This document shows, one piece after another, positions 57,811 to 64,000 of a stretch of DNA of 64,000 nucleotides (positions are counted from its first letter, which is position 1; each line of letters opens with the position of its first letter). The stretch spans positions 682,001-746,000 of the forward strand of contig NZ_CP063056.1 in the NCBI RefSeq assembly GCF_015356115.1, read 5' to 3'. The translations under genes were made by a program, and so were the position numbers. Below the pieces are notes generated by a model. The model worked only from the letters and a program-made list of their open reading frames with translations. It was not told the origin of the DNA and searched no databases. The DNA comes from Rodentibacter haemolyticus. Lineage in GTDB: Bacteria; Pseudomonadota; Gammaproteobacteria; Enterobacterales; Pasteurellaceae.

Positions 57811-59205
57811 CTATTTGTCATATTTTTGCTGCGCTAACCATTGCGTCAACACCTTACGTGAAATTTTAATTGCGCCCTGCTGTAAATTTGAGGGCAACAT
57901 ATAATAAGCAACGGGCAGCTTAAAACGGGCTAAACGTTCTTGTAAAAAAATGCGTAACTTTTCGACCGCACTTTCCGTGAACCGTTCGTGAAACTCGAGA
58001 ATCGCTACCGGCCTCGCACCAAATTCTGCATCTTCCTTCGGTAATACAAAGGCTTGTTTCACGAGACCTGATTGTAAAAGTTGCTTTTCAATTTCCTCCG
58101 GCTGAATATTTTCTCCACCGGAAATAAACATATTATCTAAACGCCCGACAATCACCAATTCATTATTTTGCCAAATGCCTTTGTCTTTGGTCTGTAACCA
58201 ACCTTCCTCATTTGTCAGCGGTTTAATTTCATTATTTTTCCAATATCCTAAAGCAAGCCCTGCACCTTTAAGCCAGATTTCATCATTCACCAACCGAAAC
58301 TCTCGTCCGAAAAGCGGCTGTCCCACGCCAGAAAAATCATCGGACTTTTTCGCAAAAACCGTTGATGCCATTTCCGTCATACCATAACCGCTATACGAGG
58401 CAATACCATATTGGCAAACCCTTTGTGTGAGCTCGACCGGAATATGTGCGCCACCCAATAAAATATGACGCGTACTGAAGTCAACTTGAGGGTGTTGTGC
58501 CAAATAATCAAGTAAACGCTGCAATTGGGTCGGCACTAATGAAGCGTGGGTAGATTGCAATAAGGAAGCGTAAAAATCCGCTTGTGGAAAATGCAACGCT
58601 GCGCCACAAGCCAGCCAACGCCACACAATCCCTTGTCCTGAAACGTGATACAACGGCAGGGAAAATAACCAAGATTGCGTGCAATCAAAATTCATTAATC
58701 GACACACGCCGACAGCATTGTCCAAATGAGATTGAACATTATGCACCACTGCTTTCGGTATACCGCTTGAACCTGATGTTAGCGTCATCGTTGCAGGTTG
58801 AGAAAAATCCGCCGTAGTAAAAACACACGGTGCAGAAACGGAGTAAGCCTGCGTGAGATCTTCATCGCGCAAACATAAATCAACGCCATATTCCCGACAT
58901 AACGCATTCACTCTTTCATCAGGAAATGCCGGGTTTAAACCGAGAATCTTGACACCGCATTGAATCGCCGCCAAATAGAGGAAAAGGATGCTTTCTGAAT
59001 TTTTACCACAAAAAGCGACCGCACTTTTAGATGTAATCCCCTCCGTTATGCCGCGCATTTGCAAAAATGCCGCCATCTGATTGATTTTATAGGCAACATC
59101 GATCCAAGTAAAAAGTTCACCTTGCGATGAACGCAATGCGACTTTTTCACAATACAGAGGATCATTGGCAAAAACCTGCCAAGGGAATAATTTAGTTACT
59201 GACAA
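57811..59205 (-). CDS. menE: o-Succinylbenzoate-CoA ligase
   Basis: A 464-residue acyl-CoA synthetase (ANL family) activating o-succinylbenzoate for menaquinone ring closure. The AMP-binding motif TMTLTSGSSGIPKAVVHN (near residue 130), the YGMTEMAS segment and the hinge RLDNMFISGGENIQPEEIE are visible, with the catalytic Lys in AIKISRKVLTQ near the end. I place the start at the TTG 59203-59205, just within the seqA 3' end, because SVTKLFPWQV lines up with the short MenE N-terminus; another TTG at 59226 is possible. Two uptake signals fall inside. Confidence 0.92.
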   Translation of the reverse strand: MSVTKLFPWQVFANDPLYCEKVALRSSQGELFTWIDVAYKINQMAAFLQMRGITEGITSKSAVAFCGKNSESILFLYLAAIQCGVKILGLNPAFPDERVNALCREYGVDLCLRDEDLTQAYSVSAPCVFTTADFSQPATMTLTSGSSGIPKAVVHNVQSHLDNAVGVCRLMNFDCTQSWLFSLPLYHVSGQGIVWRWLACGAALHFPQADFYASLLQSTHASLVPTQLQRLLDYLAQHPQVDFSTRHILLGGAHIPVELTQRVCQYGIASYSGYGMTEMASTVFAKKSDDFSGVGQPLFGREFRLVNDEIWLKGAGLALGYWKNNEIKPLTNEEGWLQTKDKGIWQNNELVIVGRLDNMFISGGENIQPEEIEKQLLQSGLVKQAFVLPKEDAEFGARPVAILEFHERFTESAVEKLRIFLQERLARFKLPVAYYMLPSNLQQGAIKISRKVLTQWLAQQKYDK

Positions 59206-59842
59206 AATACGCTCGCACTTCGTCAATCAAACTCTCCGGCAAATTCATAGATTGCATTGCACCTTCCAACATCAGCATTTTACGTCCGCTATTTGTGTTG
59301 GTGATCACCCAGTAAGGCGTATCCGGAATTTGTTTTGGCTTGGTATGATTACCTGCCATCAATAATGTCGCTTCATCACGGGCGAAGTAAACACGGGTGC
59401 GTCCTTGTAAAGACTCGGTGGCTTGAGCAAAACTTTCCGGATTCGTACGATAAAGCACACGTAAAATCGCCAAAAAACGCACTACGGCTTTGCTCTCTTC
59501 TCTAAATTCGACAGATCCCAATAAAGCACGAACTTTATCCGAAATCTGATTAATGGCTTCGTTCGATTGTTTTTTCACCACTTTAGGTGCGACTGGCTCT
59601 ACAACATCTTTAGCCTGTGATTGAAATGTGTTATTCGAATTAGTTGCTTTTGTCGAAACGGCATTAGATTTGACCGCACTTTTCTTCATTGAATCATCAA
59701 AAGAAACGAAATCTAAGGTGCTGCTCGAATTGGCCGGCAAATTAAGCAAACGGCGAAGAATATCCGAGGCACTTTCACCAATAGATTGAGTCTGCTTTGC
59801 AATGTATTGATACAATTCTTCATCCACTTCAATTATCTTCAT
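59192..59842 (-). CDS. seqA: Replication negative modulator SeqA
   Basis: A 216-residue protein that binds hemimethylated GATC sites and sequesters the origin. The N-terminal oligomerisation helix pair is MKIIEVDEELYQYIAKQTQSIGESASDILRRLL; the C-terminal DNA-binding domain contains YWVITNTNSGRKMLMLEGAMQSMNLP. The linker between them (about residues 36-110) is longer than in the 181-residue E. coli protein and is rich in Ser, Asn, Lys and Val. It overlaps menE and is divergent from ybfF, as in H. influenzae. Confidence 0.96.
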   Translation of the reverse strand: MKIIEVDEELYQYIAKQTQSIGESASDILRRLLNLPANSSSTLDFVSFDDSMKKSAVKSNAVSTKATNSNNTFQSQAKDVVEPVAPKVVKKQSNEAINQISDKVRALLGSVEFREESKAVVRFLAILRVLYRTNPESFAQATESLQGRTRVYFARDEATLLMAGNHTKPKQIPDTPYWVITNTNSGRKMLMLEGAMQSMNLPESLIDEVRAYFVSN

Positions 59843-59911
59843 TTTTGTCTCTCCATTTGCTAAAATTTTCGCTCATTATAACGATTTCCTCACAAATTCT
59901 CACGCGAAAAT

Positions 59912-60697
59912 ATGCCTAATTCTCAATTATTGAACTATCAATTTCACCAAACAAAACAAGCAATTAATCAACCTACGCTGGTTTTTATTCACGGTTTATT
60001 CGGCGATATGAATAATCTTGGCGTTATCGCACGTGCCTTTAGTGATAATTATTCTATCTTGCGGGTTGATTTACGTAACCATGGACAAAGTTTTCATTCG
60101 GAATCAATGAATTACGATCTAATGGCAGAAGATGTATTCGCTCTCATTCAGCACCTCAAATTAGAAAAAGTGATTTTGATCGGACATTCTATGGGTGGAA
60201 AAACTTCAATGAAATTGACCGCACTTCATCCTGAAATCGTTGAAAAATTAATTGTCATTGATATAGCGCCTATTGTTTATGGGAACGAAAGACATCAAGA
60301 TGTATTTAAAGGGCTGTTTTCTGTCAAGAACGCTACGCCACGAAGCCGTCAAGCAGCCAAACCGATTTTAGAACGGGAAATCCAAGATCCCGCGGTGGTA
60401 CAATTTATGCTGAAATCTTTTGAACCCGGTTCACCTGAATTTTTTCGTTTCAATCTGACCGCACTTTTCAATAATTACCCACATTTGATGGATTGGCAAT
60501 CCGTTCAGGTTGACACCCCGACATTATTTATCAAAGGGGGGGATTCATCTTACATTAAAGTGGAAGATACCGCCCGTATTTTAGAACAATTTCCGAATGC
60601 GACTTCATTTACGGTAAACGGTTGTGGACATTGGGTTCATGCAGAAAAACCCGAGTTTGTCATTCGGGCAATCAATCGGTTTTTAAATAAGAATTAA
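59912..60697 (+). CDS. ybfF: Alpha/beta-hydrolase esterase YbfF
   Basis: A 261-residue esterase. The HGLFGDMNNLG oxyanion region (residues 27-37), DLRNHGQS, nucleophile elbow GHSMGGKTS with Ser93 and terminal CGHWVHAEKP with the catalytic His are all seen. In E. coli YbfF hydrolyses short acyl esters and acyl-CoA. Genome context seqA-ybfF-fldA-fur equals E. coli. Two uptake signals fall inside (near 60216 and 60459). Confidence 0.94.
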   Translation: MPNSQLLNYQFHQTKQAINQPTLVFIHGLFGDMNNLGVIARAFSDNYSILRVDLRNHGQSFHSESMNYDLMAEDVFALIQHLKLEKVILIGHSMGGKTSMKLTALHPEIVEKLIVIDIAPIVYGNERHQDVFKGLFSVKNATPRSRQAAKPILEREIQDPAVVQFMLKSFEPGSPEFFRFNLTALFNNYPHLMDWQSVQVDTPTLFIKGGDSSYIKVEDTARILEQFPNATSFTVNGCGHWVHAEKPEFVIRAINRFLNKN

Positions 60698-60800
60698 TTG
60701 GTTCAAATGAGAATTGATTTATGCTATAGTTCGTGCGATTAACAGGGGGCATTCCCCTTAATTTTTATAGCTTTTAAACATTTATTCGAAGGAAAGAAAG

Positions 60801-61325
60801 ATGGCAGTAGTGGGTCTATTTTATGGTAGCGATACGGGCAATACCGAAAATATCGCCAAAATGATTCAAAAACAATTAGGCAATGAATTAGTGGATATTC
60901 GCGATATTGCAAAAACCTCAAAAGAAGATATTGAAGCCTATGATTTTTTACTTTTTGGTATCCCTACTTGGTATTATGGTGAAGCCCAAGCCGATTGGGA
61001 TGATTTTTTCCCAACACTAGAAGAAATTGACTTTACCGACAAATTAGTAGCAATTTTCGGTTGCGGCGATCAAGAAGACTATGCGGATTATTTCTGTGAT
61101 GCTATCGGCACAGTACGCGATATTGTTGAACCGCGTGGCGCAATCGTTGTTGGTAATTGGCCAACGGATGGTTACACTTTTGAAGCCTCAAAAGCACTAT
61201 TAGACGACGGCACCTTCATCGGTTTATGTATTGATGAAGATCGCCAACCGGAGCTGACGGCGGAACGCGTAGAAAAATGGTGTAAACAAATTTATGAAGA
61301 AATGTGTTTAGCTGAGCTCGCCTAA
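60801..61325 (+). CDS. fldA: Flavodoxin I
   Basis: A 174-residue FMN electron carrier. The phosphate loop GLFYGSDTGNTENIAKMI (residues 5-22), the FMN-contacting PTWYYGEAQADWDDF (near 58-72) and GCGDQEDYADYFCDAIG (near 92-108) are typical for long-chain flavodoxins. It serves enzymes such as IspG/IspH, pyruvate-formate lyase activation and others. Start codon follows AAGGA. The leader includes a small hairpin AGGGG-GCATT-CCCCT (60744-60758) after a plausible -10 TATAGT (60725-60730). fur follows after 22 bases. Confidence 0.97.
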   Translation: MAVVGLFYGSDTGNTENIAKMIQKQLGNELVDIRDIAKTSKEDIEAYDFLLFGIPTWYYGEAQADWDDFFPTLEEIDFTDKLVAIFGCGDQEDYADYFCDAIGTVRDIVEPRGAIVVGNWPTDGYTFEASKALLDDGTFIGLCIDEDRQPELTAERVEKWCKQIYEEMCLAELA

Positions 61326-61347
61326 CATTCTGAAAAAAGGAAACTTT

Positions 61348-61797
61348 ATGTCTGAAGAAAATATTAAATTGCTAAAAAAAGCAGGTTTAAAAATTACCGA
61401 ACCTCGCTTAACTATTTTAGCGTTAATGCAAAATCACAAAAATGAGCATTTTTCGGCAGAAGATGTGTACAAAATTTTGTTAGAACAAGGGAGCGATATC
61501 GGTCTGGCAACGGTTTATCGCGTATTAAACCAATTTGACGAAGCACATATTTTAATTCGCCACAATTTTGAAGGAAATAAATCGGTTTTTGAACTCGCCC
61601 CGACAGAACATCATGACCACATCATCTGTGAAGATTGTGGTAAAGTATTTGAGTTTTCTGATAATCTTATCGAACAACGCCAAAAAGAAATCAGCGAACA
61701 ATACGGCATTCAATTAAAAGCTCATAGTTTGTACCTTTACGGCAAATGTAGCGATATTGAGAAATGCGAAGAAATTAAAAAAGATAAAGACAATTAA
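61348..61797 (+). CDS. fur: Ferric uptake regulator Fur
   Basis: A 149-residue metalloregulator. The N-terminal winged helix includes LKITEPRLTILALMQ and LATVYRVLNQFDEA; the metal region is EHHDHIICEDCGKVFEF with His cluster and CxxC, and a second Cys pair lies in YGKCSDIEKCEE. With Fe2+ it represses iron uptake, probably including exbB-exbD-tonB in this window. It is co-transcribed with fldA, a pairing conserved with E. coli. Confidence 0.98.
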   Translation: MSEENIKLLKKAGLKITEPRLTILALMQNHKNEHFSAEDVYKILLEQGSDIGLATVYRVLNQFDEAHILIRHNFEGNKSVFELAPTEHHDHIICEDCGKVFEFSDNLIEQRQKEISEQYGIQLKAHSLYLYGKCSDIEKCEEIKKDKDN

Positions 61798-61802
61798 CCA
61801 AT

Positions 61803-61840
61803 AAATGCCTCGTTCGTTTCCTGACGGGGCATTTTTATTA
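61803..61840. terminator. Terminator between fur and the lipoprotein gene
   Basis: AAATGCCTCGT (61803-61813) and ACGGGGCATTT (61824-61834) form an imperfect stem (one mismatch) followed by TTATTATT; convergent genes share it. Confidence 0.8.
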
Positions 61841-61844
61841 TTGG

Positions 61845-63404
61845 TTATTCGGGGGTTTCTACTTTTCGCCACAGATCTTTGCTGGAAATCGATCCGATCG
61901 GGTTTTGTTTCGCTCCCATTACCGAAGATGCAATATAAACCGGTATAGTATATTGAAACAGTGGAAGAACGACATTTTCTTGTTCAATGATCTCACTTAA
62001 TTTTAAGTAAATTTCCGACCGCTCTTTTTCTGATGTGCTTTTTAACGCCTGCTCAAAAAGTTTATCGTATTTTGAATTAGCGTAACCGCTCTTATTATCC
62101 GGACTTTTTGAATAAAATAGACCTAAAAACGCCATAGGATGATTAAAATCCCCGCACCAACCGGAGCGAATCAATTGAAATTCCCCTTTTGTTCGTTTCT
62201 TTTGCAACTGTTGCCAACTCATCGGTTGTGTTTCCACACGTAATAAATCCGATTCCGATAATTGTCGTGCCAGTCGATTGGCAATATTACGCTGTAGTGG
62301 AGTGTCATCATAACTAAGCTGCAAAATTAACGGCTGCTTTTCAGTAATTTTAGCTTGCGCCAGTAACTGCTCCGCGACCACAGGTTCCCACTTTGAATCT
62401 ACTCCTTGCAGCATCGCTTTCGGTAAAAAATAAGAACTTGGAATGCCGGTTGGCATTTCATTATGAGTAATGTTGACAACAGAAACCAGCGAGGCTATCG
62501 CTTTTCTCACTAAAGGATCGGTTAATTTGGGATCACGCAAATTAAACTCATAAAAATAACTACATAGTTTTGGAAAATACTGAACGTTATTTGTTGTATC
62601 TCCAATATCCCACACGACATCCAATCCGGAAAGAGATGCTTCTCCATCGTAAGGTATATAATCCACCCGTTTGAACGACACACTCTCTTTCTTCCAATAA
62701 TATGGATTTTTCACTAAATGGATACCCTTTCCATCACGTGATGAAAACATATAAGCGCCATTTGATACCTGCAGGCTTGAATCCCTATATTGTGGCAGCA
62801 ATGCGATATGAGCCAGCATTTCCGGCAAATAAGGCGTGGGTTTATCTAAAGAAATCAACAAAGTGCGGTCATTTTCCACTGAGATTCCAAGATCTTTAAG
62901 CGGCTGTTTTTTATCCAAAACCGCCTTTGCGTTTTTCAAATTCAAATATAATAAATAAGATTTCAGCGGTGTTTGCGATTGGGAAAGCGCCTGCCAAGAA
63001 AACACAAAATCTTGCGCCGTTAAAGGTTCGCCATTTGACCACATTAAACCTTCACGCAAAACAAACCGCCATATTTTATTATCTTGCGTTTGCCAACTTT
63101 CGGCTGCGGCCGGCACAATATTTCCTTGGGCGTCATAAGCCGTCAAACCTTCAAATAAATCACGAATAAGCGAGAGTTGTTCTTCCTCTTTTACTTGCCA
63201 AGGTTCTAAAACAGGCTCAAACCTCATACCACGAATTAAATTCTCACGATAGGATTCCAAAATTTGAGCCGACTGTTCCGATGAAATCGTTGATTCAGGT
63301 TGATTTTCCGACTTCGGACTGTTTAATTTATCACAACCACTCAGAATAAAAAGAATGGAAAAAATGACCGCACTTTTTAAACCGAATAAGGAAAAGTTAT
63401 TCAT
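61845..63404 (-). CDS. Peptide/nickel-type ABC substrate-binding lipoprotein (SBP family 5)
   Basis: A 519-residue lipoprotein. The lipobox ILSGC has Cys24. The SBP_bac_5 fold is recognised from IRDLFEGLTAYDAQGNIVPAAAESWQTQDNKIWRFVLREGLMWSNGEPLTAQDFVFSWQAL and the later PLVRKAIASLV and YSKSPDNKSGYANSKYDKLFEQAL segments. Members bind peptides, glutathione, haem or nickel. No permease or ATPase is adjacent, so it is an orphan component that must share a Dpp/Opp/Sap-type transporter. I start at ATG 63402-63404 with GAGG upstream, overlapping ybaN by 8 bases. It resembles my memory of H. influenzae HI0213 beside prlC. Confidence 0.85.
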   Translation of the reverse strand: MNNFSLFGLKSAVIFSILFILSGCDKLNSPKSENQPESTISSEQSAQILESYRENLIRGMRFEPVLEPWQVKEEEQLSLIRDLFEGLTAYDAQGNIVPAAAESWQTQDNKIWRFVLREGLMWSNGEPLTAQDFVFSWQALSQSQTPLKSYLLYLNLKNAKAVLDKKQPLKDLGISVENDRTLLISLDKPTPYLPEMLAHIALLPQYRDSSLQVSNGAYMFSSRDGKGIHLVKNPYYWKKESVSFKRVDYIPYDGEASLSGLDVVWDIGDTTNNVQYFPKLCSYFYEFNLRDPKLTDPLVRKAIASLVSVVNITHNEMPTGIPSSYFLPKAMLQGVDSKWEPVVAEQLLAQAKITEKQPLILQLSYDDTPLQRNIANRLARQLSESDLLRVETQPMSWQQLQKKRTKGEFQLIRSGWCGDFNHPMAFLGLFYSKSPDNKSGYANSKYDKLFEQALKSTSEKERSEIYLKLSEIIEQENVVLPLFQYTIPVYIASSVMGAKQNPIGSISSKDLWRKVETPE

Positions 63405-63798
63405 TTTCAGCCTCATTTTCCCGAATCGGTTCGTTTTCTATTTCTTCGGTTTTTATCCAGAATAAGAAAAACCAATATTTTACGGCGATCAACACCGCAA
63501 TAATACTTCTACCGACAACACTCGGTGTGAAATAAAAACCGCTCAACAACATCGTAGTAGAAAAAAACAAAATCGAAATCTTCGTTTTCTTTGTCATTGC
63601 ACGACGTTCATTAAAGGATTTTAAATGCTTCTGATAAACGGAGGTACGAAGAAACCAAGCCTCCAAACGTTTTGAACCTTTGGCAAAGAAAAATAAAGTG
63701 AGTAAAAGAAATGGCGTTGTCGGTAAAATCGGGAGAAAAATACCAATAATACCGAGCCCGAGAGAAAGAAAACCCAATAAAATATAAACGTACTTCAT
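63397..63798 (-). CDS. ybaN: YbaN family inner-membrane protein (DUF454)
   Basis: A 133-residue membrane protein. Opening YVYILLGFLSLGLGIIGIFLPILPTTPFLLLTLFFFAKGSKRLEAWF is the DUF454 signature, followed by a charged loop and two C-terminal helices; a Glu/Asn-rich tail is added. Function unknown; E. coli ybaN has been linked to a SecY-related suppressor phenotype in general annotations, which I cannot confirm here. The start is ATG 63796-63798 with AGGAAC 6 bases upstream; a 10-residue longer reading is less likely. Overlaps the lipoprotein gene, so the two are co-translated. Confidence 0.85.
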   Translation of the reverse strand: MKYVYILLGFLSLGLGIIGIFLPILPTTPFLLLTLFFFAKGSKRLEAWFLRTSVYQKHLKSFNERRAMTKKTKISILFFSTTMLLSGFYFTPSVVGRSIIAVLIAVKYWFFLFWIKTEEIENEPIRENEAENE

Positions 63799-63913
63799 AA
63801 TGTTCCTAGAATCGTAGAATACAAGCAATTATTGCTGATTTTTTAGATTTTTCAACCTTGATATTATAGAATTTGCCGTCACATAAAGAACGGTTTAAAA
63901 AAAAGGAACAGTT

Positions 63914-64000
63914 ATGTCAAATCCATTACTTAATCTTCAAGGCTTACCGCCTTTCTCACAAATCACTCCGGAACATATTCAACCTGCAATTGAAAAACTT
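63914..64000 (+). CDS. prlC: Oligopeptidase A (5' end only)
   Basis: Only the first 29 codons are inside the window. MSNPLLNLQGLPPFSQITPEH followed by IQPAIEKL matches the N-terminus of M3-family oligopeptidase A (PrlC/OpdA), a cytosolic zinc peptidase that degrades signal peptides and small peptides. AAGGA lies upstream of the ATG, and the 115-base gap to ybaN should hold divergent promoters. Confidence 0.9.
   Translation, partial: MSNPLLNLQGLPPFSQITPEHIQPAIEKL

Noticed and set aside
60705..60722. Possible Fur box (AAATGAGAATTGATTTA) upstream of fldA-fur
   Set aside because: It matches the 19-base consensus at only about 10 positions and is not symmetric, so it was not called.
60744..60758. 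Terminator or riboswitch in the fldA leader
   Set aside because: The stem is only 5 bp and the following T-run is broken by ATAG; it may be incidental.
1..64000. tRNA, rRNA, CRISPR array, prophage or IS element
   Set aside because: I read all intergenic gaps and saw no cloverleaf, no regularly spaced direct repeats, no transposase or integrase; small regulatory RNAs could still be missed.
1..64000. Phase-variable simple repeats (tetranucleotide tracts as in Haemophilus LPS genes)
   Set aside because: No run of four or more tetranucleotide units or long homopolymer was seen in the coding or promoter regions, including the polysaccharide locus.

Overview
The window is chromosomal DNA from a member of the Pasteurellaceae. 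The strongest evidence is the 9-base uptake signal sequence AAGTGCGGT / ACCGCACTT (the Haemophilus influenzae or 'Hin' type). It recurs dozens of times from about 6.5 kb onward, often as inverted pairs that double as terminators. Gene order also fits the family: alaA-menF-menD-menH, slt-trpR-mtgA, ompW-yciCBA-yciI, lpxM-yfcA-mepA-aroC-mscK-menE-seqA-ybfF-fldA-fur. A rhamnose-type, ABC-exported O-polysaccharide locus next to glnA and typA would suit Aggregatibacter (for example A. actinomycetemcomitans) or an O-antigen-bearing Haemophilus. The species is inference.

Region 1 (1-9.5 kb, all minus strand) is a surface-polysaccharide locus. rmlB-rmlA-rmlD-rmlC make dTDP-L-rhamnose. wzm-wzt encode an ABC exporter whose ATPase has no carbohydrate-binding tail. 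An RgpF-like glycosyltransferase follows, then a four-gene membrane module (DUF2142 protein, GtrA flippase, GT2 polyprenyl-phosphate glycosyltransferase, DUF2304 small membrane protein) and a truncated GT2 enzyme at the window edge. The part from wzm onward is strikingly AT-rich and has no uptake signals. The combination resembles the rhamnan plus side-chain pathway of streptococcal cell-wall polysaccharides.

Region 2 (9.6-32 kb) is housekeeping: glnA, typA, alaA, the menFDH menaquinone genes, an MFS transporter, exbB-exbD-tonB, bcp, dapA-bamC, arfA with a built-in terminator, arsC/yfgD, perM, trmO, menA-rraA, a DASS transporter, and purM-purN behind a PurR box. Region 3 (32-45 kb) holds ompW (with a CRP/FNR-type site), yciCBA, yciI, slt-trpR-mtgA, an orphan sugar PTS EIIBC, tcyP, and modABC divergent from modE around a ModE operator.

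Region 4 (45-64 kb) holds a TorD-like chaperone, a quinone reductase-like protein, nfeD-qmcA, sstT, a LexA-box-controlled UmuD-like protein lacking its catalytic dyad, then lpxM, yfcA, mepA, aroC, mscK, menE, seqA, ybfF, fldA, fur, an orphan peptide-type binding lipoprotein, ybaN and the start of prlC. Menaquinone genes are scattered (menF, menD, menH, menA, menE). Together with the molybdate system and the TorD-like chaperone they suggest anaerobic molybdoenzyme respiration. No rRNA, tRNA, CRISPR array, IS element or prophage was seen. Dispersed REP-like palindromes lie in several intergenic gaps.
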